Assembly: GCF_013285155.1 (NCBI RefSeq)
Contig: NZ_JABTEL010000015.1
Span: 16,065 to 80,064 of the forward strand
Source: Winogradskyella undariae
Lineage (GTDB): Bacteria > Bacteroidota > Bacteroidia > Flavobacteriales > Flavobacteriaceae
Reading direction: 5' to 3'
Length of the DNA stretch: 64,000 nt
Below are positions 36,182 through 43,861 of the stretch, one piece after another. Numbering within the stretch: position 1 is the first letter of the stretch; every line of letters begins with the position of its first letter. The position numbers were made by a program, and so were the translations under genes. The notes beneath the pieces were generated by a model. It saw only the letters and a program-made list of their open reading frames with translations, was not told the origin of the DNA and did no database searches.

Positions 36182-38428
36182 ATGATTTACGTAGATAGAA
36201 ATAAAGTTGAAAAACCAAAATTCTTTTATTCAAAAGAATGCGAAACGAAGATATCTGAATTGACAGAATTCTATCAAATTCCTAGATCCAAAAGAGCGCA
36301 AAAAAGATTTGTAGAATACTACGCTCCTTTTGGTATTATAGAGGCTTTAAATGAACTGTTTAATGGTAAATGTGCTTATTGTGAATCTAAAATTATTTTG
36401 GATAAATCTAATGATTTTCTTGACCATTTTAGACCAAGAAATAACGCAAAAGGTTTTAATAAAGATCAAACAGATTTAGATCATTATTGGTGGCTAATGT
36501 ACCACTGGAATAACATGTATCTTAGCTGTTTGGAGTGTAAGAAATTCAAATCCACTTGGTTTCCTGTTGAAGGTAAAAGAGTAATGCCAATAACTAATTT
36601 TCCTGAAATTGTTACACAGGAAAATAATTTACTGATTGACCCTTGTTACGAGGAAATTGTAGAACATATAGGTTATGATTTTAAGACAGGTAACATTATT
36701 CCTTTAGATAAAAAAGGTGAAACTACTATCGAAATCCTTAAACTAAATAGACGAAGGCTTGTTAGCGGAAGATTATCTGCAATAAAAGAGGAGTTTGATA
36801 GTTGGGAACGTATATCAAATCAATATAGGAAAACAAAAAAAATAATAGAGGATAGAAATACTAATCATTGGGTTGAACTATTAAATTATTCTTCTAAAAA
36901 AGAATTTGTTGGAGCAAGAAGAGCATTTCTAAATGATAATTTAAATAATAATTTAGAGATAAAAACAGCATTCGAACTCGCTATTAATTCAAAAGAAAAA
37001 CCACTTTTTAAAGAGTCAATTTCGTTTAGTCAGGTAAATCGTCCTTCTGGTGAATTAAAGTCATTTGAAAGGCCTACAATTGAAGATAGTGACTTTGTAA
37101 AAAAAACAAACCCTTACTCCAAGAATAAAGAATTACTTGAAATAAAAAAATTATTAAAAAACGTTTATATCGATAAGATTGAACTTAAAAACTACAAATG
37201 TTTTGATTCATTAAAAATAGACCTCTCAAAAAACACCGTAACCGACAAAGAACCTTGGTTGGTGTTTTTAGGAGAAAATGGAGTTGGAAAAAGCTCATTA
37301 ATTAAAGCAGTCGCTTTAGCTTTAATGGGACAAAATTATTTGAATTCTTTGAACCTTGATGCGAGTAAGATTCTTAAATATGGGAAATGGTCTGGATATA
37401 TAAAAGTATATGGCTCAAAAAAAGATGAGTTCTTTGAAATTACATTTAACAAAGACTCTAAACATCTAACTTCAAATATTAAAGAGCCACCTTGCTATCT
37501 ATTGGGTTATGGTTCAACTAGACTTCTGCCAAAAGGAAATCTAATGCCAGAGTCTGATGTTGAGTATGTTAAAACAAAAAACCTTTTTGATTATTCGATT
37601 TCTCTTTCTGATGCACGACAATGGTTGTTAGAAATACCATCTAAGATGTTTAATCAAGTAGCACTCTCATTAAAAGATTTGCTAATGTTAGACCAAGACG
37701 ATGTTATTAAGAGAAGTAAATCAAAAAATGCTTTATATATAAGTTATGCCAAAACAAAAAATAGAATAGATGTCGATGAATTAAGTGATGGCTATAAATC
37801 CATTTTTGCAATAACGGTGGATATCATTAATACATTGTCAAAAGATAATTTAGCATTTGAAACAGCTGAAGCAATTGTCCTTATTGATGAGATTGGAACA
37901 CATCTTCATCCACGTTGGAAAATGGAAGTTGTAAGCAGGCTCAGAAAAACATTTCCCAAAATACAATTTATTGTTACGACTCATGAGCCTTTATGCCTAA
38001 GAGGTTTAGAGAGTAATGAGGTTTTAGTTTTAAAGAGAAATGATGAAGGGAAAATAATTTCCTTAAATAAATTACCCAATCCTTCAGATTTCAGAGTAGA
38101 CCAATTACTTACTTCCGAATATTTTGGGCTAAATAGTACACTTGACTTTGAGACAGAAGCTCTTTTTAAGGAATATTATAATCTTTTAGCGAAAGAGAAT
38201 AGGACTGACGAAGAGCAAAATAGAGTTTCAGAACTAAATCAATTACTACCCAATAAAAAACATATTGGAGATGATATAAGAGATGAGTTAGTATATTATG
38301 TAATTGACGAATTGTTAGCAAAACAAGTAAAAAAAGAAGGATTTAAAATTATCGATGATAGTATAAAACAAGAGGCATTAGATAGAGTAAAGAATATTTG
38401 GGAGTTTATGTCTGAAAATGATAACTAA
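36182..38428 (+). CDS. HNH nuclease fused to an SMC/ABC-like ATPase (Septu PtuB-PtuA-like fusion)
   Basis: A 748-residue fusion. The N-terminal part has a zinc-type HNH domain: CAYCESK near residue 64, DHFRPRNN near 83, a WxxxYHWNN segment and LSCLECKKFK. The C-terminal part is an AAA_15/AAA_21 ATPase: Walker A GENGVGKSS near residue 364, a signature-like VDELSDGYKS near 535 and Walker B VLIDEIGTHLHPRW near 566, then TTHEP. In Septu and in Ec78-type retrons the ATPase (PtuA) and HNH nuclease (PtuB) are separate proteins; here the ATPase carries an HNH and a second HNH gene follows with a one-base stop-start overlap. It is likely a DNA- or tRNA-targeting defence effector. Confidence 0.85.
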   Translation: MIYVDRNKVEKPKFFYSKECETKISELTEFYQIPRSKRAQKRFVEYYAPFGIIEALNELFNGKCAYCESKIILDKSNDFLDHFRPRNNAKGFNKDQTDLDHYWWLMYHWNNMYLSCLECKKFKSTWFPVEGKRVMPITNFPEIVTQENNLLIDPCYEEIVEHIGYDFKTGNIIPLDKKGETTIEILKLNRRRLVSGRLSAIKEEFDSWERISNQYRKTKKIIEDRNTNHWVELLNYSSKKEFVGARRAFLNDNLNNNLEIKTAFELAINSKEKPLFKESISFSQVNRPSGELKSFERPTIEDSDFVKKTNPYSKNKELLEIKKLLKNVYIDKIELKNYKCFDSLKIDLSKNTVTDKEPWLVFLGENGVGKSSLIKAVALALMGQNYLNSLNLDASKILKYGKWSGYIKVYGSKKDEFFEITFNKDSKHLTSNIKEPPCYLLGYGSTRLLPKGNLMPESDVEYVKTKNLFDYSISLSDARQWLLEIPSKMFNQVALSLKDLLMLDQDDVIKRSKSKNALYISYAKTKNRIDVDELSDGYKSIFAITVDIINTLSKDNLAFETAEAIVLIDEIGTHLHPRWKMEVVSRLRKTFPKIQFIVTTHEPLCLRGLESNEVLVLKRNDEGKIISLNKLPNPSDFRVDQLLTSEYFGLNSTLDFETEALFKEYYNLLAKENRTDEEQNRVSELNQLLPNKKHIGDDIRDELVYYVIDELLAKQVKKEGFKIIDDSIKQEALDRVKNIWEFMSENDN

Positions 38429-39306
38429 TGATAAAAGTCGATAGAAATGTAATTCAGCCTCCAGATATACTAACCAATCCAAATGGTCGCGGTGTAAAAG
38501 AAACAAGTAGGGCTATTGAGTATTATTCAAAAGCAAATGTTAGTAAACCAATGAAGTTTACTGTTTATTCAAATTCTGAAGTAAAGGACACTTTAATAAA
38601 ACTCTTTAAAGAAAAATGCGCTTATTGTGAAAGTAAGTTTTTGCATGTTTATTCTGGAGATGTAGAACATTTTAGACCCAAAGGACAAATTGCAGAAGCT
38701 CCTAATCCCAAACCTGGTTATTATTGGTTAGCATCAAATTGGGATAATTTACTACTGTCTTGTAGAAATTGTAATCAAAAGTTAAAGCACCTTACTGTTG
38801 GAAAAACAGAAAAGGAGACAATGGGTAAAATGGATCAATTTCCATTAGATGATGGAGGAGTTCATATACAAAATCACAAAAAGGATATTTCAGAAGAAGA
38901 GCCTTTTAGATTATTAATTAATCCATGTAGAGAAAATCCAGAAGACTTTTTTAAATATGATATAGAATCTGGAGTAATTGTCCCGAAACCCACTACCAGA
39001 AAAGAAAAGAAAATGGCAGAGGAGTCTATAAGAGTATATGTTTTACAAAGAGTGCCATTAGTTCAGGCAAGAGAACGAAAGGCAATACAAATATTAGCGC
39101 AGATCCAACGCGTAAAAGAGGCGATAAAAAATGTGAGTGATTTTGCAGATAACAGTTCTAGTATTAAAAAAATATACTTCGATAAAATTTTAAAAAAGGA
39201 GCTTAAAAAGTTAAAGCAATTCTTATCACCAAATGAAGAATATTTAGGCTTAGCTAAACAAATAATCAATAAATTCTTAGAAGCGAATTTCCAAATATCT
39301 TTATAG
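38428..39306 (+). CDS. HNH endonuclease, TIGR02646/PtuB-like
   Basis: A 292-residue HNH protein starting MIKVDRN, like the MIYVDRN of the preceding fusion, so the two are probably paralogous at the N-terminus. Motifs are CAYCESKF near residue 68, the catalytic block VEHFRPKG near 85, WLASNWDNLLLSC, then CRNCNQ. This is the arrangement of PtuB/TIGR02646 nucleases. Its ATG overlaps the previous stop (TAATG), indicating coupled synthesis and probable complex formation with the HNH-ATPase. The hydrolase gene follows after 2 bases. Confidence 0.85.
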   Translation: MIKVDRNVIQPPDILTNPNGRGVKETSRAIEYYSKANVSKPMKFTVYSNSEVKDTLIKLFKEKCAYCESKFLHVYSGDVEHFRPKGQIAEAPNPKPGYYWLASNWDNLLLSCRNCNQKLKHLTVGKTEKETMGKMDQFPLDDGGVHIQNHKKDISEEEPFRLLINPCRENPEDFFKYDIESGVIVPKPTTRKEKKMAEESIRVYVLQRVPLVQARERKAIQILAQIQRVKEAIKNVSDFADNSSSIKKIYFDKILKKELKKLKQFLSPNEEYLGLAKQIINKFLEANFQISL

Positions 39307-39308
39307 CC

Positions 39309-40517
39309 ATGAAAATTATTGTTTACTTACCTGGTCTAGGTTATGATTACTCTGATGTTTCCGGTTATAATTATGCAGAGAGATATATGTCATCAATGGA
39401 TAAAATGAATCCAGATAAAAACATAAAATATTTACTGGAAAAAAAAGAGTTGAAGTATGGATTTCAGAATGATATAATTTCTCAAATAACATCTATTTAT
39501 GAATATGATTCTAATATTGAAGATAAGAAGGAGACTCATCGAATTCATGAATTCTATTATGCAGATAGTCTAACAGAAAAATTTAATAGTAAGAACATAA
39601 TATTAAAACTGGTTTTGATATTATTTACATTATTTAGTAAATCAATTGTCTTGATAAAAACATTCGTTAGAAGTCAATTTTTAAATATTAAAAAGAGAAT
39701 TGAAGCTGTTTATTTTTTTACCATTTTGAGCCTTATTGCAATATTTGCGGTTATTTTATTTCCAGCAATTTTGACCTCTTTTACGGGATTGTTAAATCAG
39801 GTAATTACCAATGATGCTTTTCAATTAAGTCAGTCCGTAATCAATTTAGATTCTTGGGTGGTTTTTTCTTATTGGATTACGACAATAACAGCATTATTAA
39901 CCACCATTATTCCTAATTTTAGAAGTTTTATTTCAAATACAGCTACAGAATTTTTATGCCTTGATTATTATTTAACAATAAGCGATAATAAGTTAGAAAT
40001 TATAGGAAAACTTGAAGCCTTAATAGAAAGAATTTCAGAAAATGATGATTATGATGTCGTAGAAATTCATGGTTATAGCTTTGGTACTATTGTTTTAATT
40101 GATGCTATATTTCCCTATGGGAATAAGCCAGCACTAAGGTTAACTAAAGAAGTAAAAAGAATAGTCACAATTGGTTGTCCTCATGACTTTATAAGTACCT
40201 ATTATCCAAATTATTTTTCTGAACGAGCTTTACCTAATAATTCAAGTTTAAAGGAGTGGTACAATATATATTCCGAAATAGACATTTTATCATCAAACTT
40301 TAGACCAGATGATAAAAAGGAAAATGGCAGTTTTAAACTTTTAAATTCCGATATCGAAACACAAAATATTTTCTTTAACATCATTAACCCGAAATCACTG
40401 AATTTCTGGAGTCATATTGGTGTAATAGGAATTAGAGCACATAAGCTTTTTTGGGGTAAAGGTGTTGATTCATCGAGTTGTTTGAATATGCTAGTGGAAA
40501 AGAATAACAAAATTTAA
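39309..40517 (+). CDS. Membrane-anchored alpha/beta hydrolase (lipase/esterase-like)
   Basis: A 402-residue protein. It starts MKIIVYLPGLGYDY, with the oxyanion-side strand and loop of an alpha/beta hydrolase. Two membrane segments lie near residues 138-166 and 182-200 (FTILSLIAIFAVILFPAI; WITTITALLTTIIP). The nucleophile elbow is EIHGYSFGT, with Ser near residue 260, and SHIGV near 370 could supply the His. This looks like a lipase or esterase whose core is split by a membrane insert. It lies 2 bases after the HNH gene and is the last intact gene of the unit. With the patatin it gives the operon two lipid hydrolases around a nuclease pair. Confidence 0.65.
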   Translation: MKIIVYLPGLGYDYSDVSGYNYAERYMSSMDKMNPDKNIKYLLEKKELKYGFQNDIISQITSIYEYDSNIEDKKETHRIHEFYYADSLTEKFNSKNIILKLVLILFTLFSKSIVLIKTFVRSQFLNIKKRIEAVYFFTILSLIAIFAVILFPAILTSFTGLLNQVITNDAFQLSQSVINLDSWVVFSYWITTITALLTTIIPNFRSFISNTATEFLCLDYYLTISDNKLEIIGKLEALIERISENDDYDVVEIHGYSFGTIVLIDAIFPYGNKPALRLTKEVKRIVTIGCPHDFISTYYPNYFSERALPNNSSLKEWYNIYSEIDILSSNFRPDDKKENGSFKLLNSDIETQNIFFNIINPKSLNFWSHIGVIGIRAHKLFWGKGVDSSSCLNMLVEKNNKI

Positions 40518-40564
40518 AAGTGTAAATACATTAGAAACGTCCTAATTATAATATTAAAAAAAAC

Positions 40565-40650
40565 ATGAAAATTAAAAATGTACAAGTCAAAAATTTTAGA
40601 CTTTTATCAGATATATCCATTAATCTTGAAGACGATATTACTTTAATACA
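40565..40650 (+). pseudogene. Truncated 5' end of an OLD/RecF-type ATPase gene
   Basis: An ATG at 40565 opens a frame starting MKIKNVQVKNFRLLSDISIN and continuing LEDDITL, the typical N-terminus of AAA_15/OLD-family ATPases up to just before the expected Walker A loop. There the sequence switches to the TIGR04141 3' end, and the frame stops at 40664. The ATPase is therefore lost except for about 28 codons. It marks a past gene in this slot that was deleted or replaced. Confidence 0.7.
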
Positions 40651-40801
40651 ATTACATTTGCCTTAATAGGTAAAAAAGACAGCTCTTTTATAGATGCGTT
40701 ACCTTTTTTAGTTTTATAAATTTTAGACTAACTCTCGAAAGTTTTATTGAACAAGGCTTTATAAAGTGAAAGTCAAAAATATTCTACGAAATATCACCTA
40801 A
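40648..40801 (+). pseudogene. Decayed 3' fragment of a TIGR04141 gene
   Basis: This stretch matches the last 50 codons of the intact gene ending at 11171. It has lost one T in the T run before AGTTTTATAAA and gained two bases (TTTATAAAGTG against TTTAAAGTG), so no single frame reads through. It is joined to the truncated ATPase start on its left. It is evidence that a TIGR04141-bearing segment once lay on this side of the cluster too. Confidence 0.85.
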
Positions 40802-40852
40802 GTATTTTCTTTTAAATAAAGGTTCGTTATCTCCATTTTAACGCGAACAAAA

Positions 40853-41006
40853 AGTTGAATAGGGTTCCCCTTACAAAGAGTAATGGGAACCCTTAGTTCT
40901 GTCTCAAATCTATGTTTTAATTTTATCAAGTAGGCAAAATTTAAGAAAAAACAAAAGATTATGAATCAAATCTTACCTGTAGTGTAATTATATAAAGGTA
41001 TTTATG
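40853..41006 (+). repeat. Intergenic repeat, copy B
   Basis: A diverged copy of the repeat at 11235 and 43587. The hairpin is strongest here: AGGGTTCCC and GGGAACCCT pair perfectly around CTTACAAAGAGTAAT. Downstream come TTTTAATTTTATCAAGTAG, AATCAAATCTTACCTGTAGT and ATATAAAGGTAT. As in copy A it directly follows a TIGR04141 3' end, so the repeat was carried along with that gene end. Confidence 0.75.
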
Positions 41007-41305
41007 TTCATTAATTTTCGAATTCAATTTCTATAAAAATTAAAATAAAACAGCAGACATTATGTGGTATAAATAATGGCCTAAAAAGCAAGTTTATGGA
41101 GAAGGCCACACTATTATAGCACATTAAAAACAACATGACGGTGACAAACGGGCTAGCCACCCATATTAAGTTAGAGTATGTGAAAGCGAAAATCTAACTA
41201 TAAATAAAAAAAGAGTAGCCAAGAGTGAAATGAAAATGACCGAGTTTAAAACTTGATAAATAAAATTATGGTTTCGAAAAATTCATTAATAATAAAATTA
41301 ATCAC
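41007..41305 (+). other. Non-coding stretch between copy B and the glycine-zipper lipoprotein
   Basis: About 300 bases without a credible frame. The first 40 bases loosely resemble the start of the lipoprotein gene at 11415 (AATTCAATTT block), as if a homologous gene once started here. The middle (around CATGACGGTGACAAACGGGC) is more GC-rich than its surroundings and looks like a remnant of other origin; I cannot identify it. The last 30 bases lead into the lipoprotein ATG. Confidence 0.4.
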
Positions 41306-41992
41306 ATGAAAATTATTAAAAAATTTAAATCAAAAATTGCTTATGCATTAACAATCGTTTTTTTGTTTCCTACAATGTATTCTTGTACGACCGATAAATT
41401 AACAAACGAATTTGAAGAAAATGCCACTTATGATCAAATTGCCCAAAAATATGAAGGTTCTGCCAAGCAAATAGCTGATGCAATACGATTAGTAAATAGT
41501 GAGTTGCAGAATAGCTTTCAAGAAAAGCAAATTAATGGCGTTGAAATAACCCAAGAATTAGTTGACCAATACGCAGTAGCAGCTGGGTATGATAAAGGGG
41601 AGTTTACTGTAGCATTAGTTGAAGAGGTAATGGATAAAAACGAAGATTTAATAACATATGGATATATGCAAGTTTTGGATGATTACAATTTAACAGGATT
41701 CACAAAACTAAAAATACAAGAAATTCTTGATGGACAAGCTTGGATATCTGATTTACAGAACAGTCCTAACTATGCAAATTTAGCTACAAATGAAAAAGAA
41801 ATGCTAACCTTTATCAACACTGTTGCAAAAGAATCAAGTTCATTTACACCAACCGAAAAAGCACGTTTTTGGGATGGCTTTACTTCGTTTGGGGTTGGAG
41901 CAATTGCGGGAGGAGTATTATTTGGCCCATTAGGTATGTTTTTTGGCGGTTTGATTGGCACATATGTAAATAATTTAGCGAAGAATTCTTGA
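41306..41992 (+). CDS. Lipoprotein with C-terminal glycine-zipper membrane segment
   Basis: A 228-residue protein with a lipobox signal (TIVFLFPTMYSC, Cys near residue 27). A helical, charged body of about 160 residues is followed by a glycine-zipper hydrophobic segment near residues 192-222 (GVGAIAGGVLFGPLGMFFGG), a motif found in pore-forming or membrane-spanning oligomers. It heads a three-gene envelope module with an outer-membrane barrel protein 18 bases downstream. Possibly a secreted toxin-like or structural lipoprotein; no family is recognised. Confidence 0.6.
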   Translation: MKIIKKFKSKIAYALTIVFLFPTMYSCTTDKLTNEFEENATYDQIAQKYEGSAKQIADAIRLVNSELQNSFQEKQINGVEITQELVDQYAVAAGYDKGEFTVALVEEVMDKNEDLITYGYMQVLDDYNLTGFTKLKIQEILDGQAWISDLQNSPNYANLATNEKEMLTFINTVAKESSSFTPTEKARFWDGFTSFGVGAIAGGVLFGPLGMFFGGLIGTYVNNLAKNS

Positions 41993-42010
41993 AAATAAAA
42001 TTTATTAATT

Positions 42011-42628
42011 ATGTCAAAAAGAATAATTTTATCATTTATAATAACTATAACATATTTATGCTATGGTTTTTCTCAAGAAAGTAAAGCTGGAAAAGAACTG
42101 ATTTTTAATAGCCATATTGGTTTTGGGACTCTTGAAATTCAAAATTCATTAAAGTTAAATGTTTTAAGTATTGAAGCCTTTTTAGGTATTGAGGTTTTAA
42201 AATTCAGTAAAAATAATTCTTTAATTACGGGTGTTGAATTTCTAAATATTTCGGGAAATTTAATGTCTGGACAAACAATCAACTATCTTAACAATAAATA
42301 TTTGAATATTCCTGTTATTTATAGAATCAAAAAAGAGGCTGATAACAATATTTCTTTTTTTGGAGATTTAGGTATTTATGGTTCATATATATTAAAGAGC
42401 AAGTTTGAAGATATTGAAAATGAAATTTCTAATACAGAGAATGGAGTCGGTTTAAATTTAGGTCTTCAAGCAAGTATTGGAGCAAGTATTAGGTTTGATG
42501 ATGCTTTCAAGTTTAATATAGGATTTAAATCAAAATCTGACATACTTAATAATTCTAAAAATTCTTTACCTGAATACAAATTAACAAATATGTACTCAGT
42601 ATTGTTAGGTTTTAATTATAAATTTTAA
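42011..42628 (+). CDS. Outer-membrane beta-barrel protein (PorT/OmpA-like fold)
   Basis: A 205-residue protein with a Sec signal (IILSFIITITYLCYGFSQ) followed by about eight amphipathic beta strands (SLITGVEFLNISG, LGIYGSYILKSK, FKFNIGFKSKSD) and a C-terminal Phe (LLGFNYKF), the classic end of an outer-membrane barrel. This matches the small PorT-type barrels common in Bacteroidota. It lies 18 bases after the glycine-zipper lipoprotein and 13 before the YiiX-like gene. Confidence 0.75.
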   Translation: MSKRIILSFIITITYLCYGFSQESKAGKELIFNSHIGFGTLEIQNSLKLNVLSIEAFLGIEVLKFSKNNSLITGVEFLNISGNLMSGQTINYLNNKYLNIPVIYRIKKEADNNISFFGDLGIYGSYILKSKFEDIENEISNTENGVGLNLGLQASIGASIRFDDAFKFNIGFKSKSDILNNSKNSLPEYKLTNMYSVLLGFNYKF

Positions 42629-42641
42629 TAACCGAAGTAAG

Positions 42642-43280
42642 TTGAAATACTTAAGCATTTTTGCCATACTACTTTTGTTAAGTTGCAATGAGCGAAATAA
42701 CCATATTGATTTTAATGATTTTAATTTTAGTAAGGATAATACCTATTTAATTTTCAGAGGAACTAATACAAAACAAGGTTATTTCGCTAAACAATTTAAT
42801 ATCAAAGATAGTTTAAGTACTCATGTTGGTATCTTACAATTCAAAGATTCCGAATGGTTAATTTATAATGTATCTGATTTTAAGGACAATTTTTCTGATT
42901 TTAAGACACAAAACTTAAATGAATTTTTGACATGTAGAGATGGAAAGGTTTTATACTTGAGTGTTTGGACTATAAAAGGAAATGATTTAAAGGAAACTCG
43001 TTTAATTACTTCAGTATTAAAAGAGTATAAAAAAAATAAAATCGAGTTTGACCGATATTTTTCTCTTAATGATTCAACAAAATTATATTGTTCTGAATTT
43101 GTAAATATTGTTTTGAAGTCTGTTGATTCGACTAAATTTAATTTTAAACCAATAAAAAGAGAATTAAAAGGAGTGTATAAAACTTATTTTAAAAAAGACA
43201 CTTTAAATTATTATCCTGTTGACATATTTGAATTTAGTCCTCATATTATAAAAAAAAAGGAATGGTATTTTGAAGAATAA
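42642..43280 (+). CDS. YiiX/NlpC-P60-like permuted papain-fold lipoprotein
   Basis: A 212-residue protein with a TTG start (MKYLSIFAILLLLSC) giving a lipoprotein signal. DSLSTHVGILQF supplies a His and KLYCSEFVNIVL the Cys, in the His-before-Cys order of circularly permuted NlpC/P60 proteins such as YiiX/YebB. These act as amidases, peptidases or lipid-modifying enzymes; the substrate here is unknown. It ends the three-gene envelope module and is followed by a strong hairpin terminator. Confidence 0.7.
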   Translation: MKYLSIFAILLLLSCNERNNHIDFNDFNFSKDNTYLIFRGTNTKQGYFAKQFNIKDSLSTHVGILQFKDSEWLIYNVSDFKDNFSDFKTQNLNEFLTCRDGKVLYLSVWTIKGNDLKETRLITSVLKEYKKNKIEFDRYFSLNDSTKLYCSEFVNIVLKSVDSTKFNFKPIKRELKGVYKTYFKKDTLNYYPVDIFEFSPHIIKKKEWYFEE

Positions 43281-43320
43281 CGTGATATAACATCGTTTGT
43301 AAACCATTGCTTTGACAGAG

Positions 43321-43362
43321 CTTCTTTGGAAAGGAATTTTAATTTTTCCAAAGAAGTTTTGT
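43321..43362 (+). terminator. Hairpin terminator after the YiiX-like gene
   Basis: CTTCTTTGGAAA pairs perfectly with TTTCCAAAGAAG across a 12-base AT-rich loop, and TTTTGTG follows. It lies 40 bases after the stop of the YiiX-like gene and should end the envelope module transcript. Confidence 0.75.
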
Positions 43363-43586
43363 GTTTTTGATTGTTCTGGAAAATCACACAAAATTGTTCT
43401 TGCACAACGACACTATGCTAAACTTTAAGTTAGTCACTTCTATTTTGGCAGCTTAACGCAGTAAATCAAAATTTTAGTTTTGTTGTATAAGTACAAAAAA
43501 GCATTAGCAATTATAATTTAAATATTATGTCATTATTCAGGGCTATAAAAGACTTTAAATATATGTTCTTCTTCTTCTCCACTTAA
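43363..43586 (+). other. Non-coding stretch with a truncated ORF start before copy C
   Basis: There is no intact gene. An ATG at 43527 opens MSLFRAIKDFKYMFFFFST and stops at 43586, exactly where repeat copy C begins. It looks like a gene start cut off by the repeat junction, as the ATPase start at 40565 is cut off by the TIGR04141 remnant. The remainder is AT-rich and unrecognised. Confidence 0.4.
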
Positions 43587-43741
43587 AGTTAAATTTTGCA
43601 ACCCTAATAAAGAGTAAGGGGAACAATTAGTTCTGTCTCAAATCTTTGTTTTAATTTCATCATGTGGAAAAATTCTACAAATACAATATAAACATTAACC
43701 AAATCTTAACTATAACCTAAGTGCTTATAAAAGGGTATATG
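43587..43741 (+). repeat. Intergenic repeat, copy C
   Basis: The third copy of the repeat at 11235 and 40853. It begins AGTTAAATTTTGCAACCC as copy A does and carries TTAGTTCTGTCTCAAATCT as copy B does, so it is intermediate between them. It ends AAAAGGGTATATG. No plus-strand gene follows: 120 bases later the minus-strand backbone gene ends. It thus marks the right end of the cargo. Confidence 0.75.
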
Positions 43742-43861
43742 TTTGATGATAAAGAATCCGTAATAAAAATAAGGGTAACAAAAGACGGAAAGAGTGCTAG
43801 TATTTATCATATTATGGTTAACCTAAAGTATAAAATACTATTAAATATAATCAGGGCTTGT

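Noticed and set aside
36182..39306. Retron of the Ec78 type (reverse transcriptase with PtuA and PtuB)
   Set aside because: No reverse transcriptase frame or msr/msd-like inverted repeats lie near the HNH-ATPase and HNH genes; the upstream gene is a patatin.
11415..40517. Extracellular contractile injection system or tailocin
   Set aside because: The fibre-like protein and wall hydrolases suggested it, but no sheath, tube, baseplate, spike or AAA+ disassembly ATPase is recognisable among the genes, and the giant proteins do not resemble tape measures.
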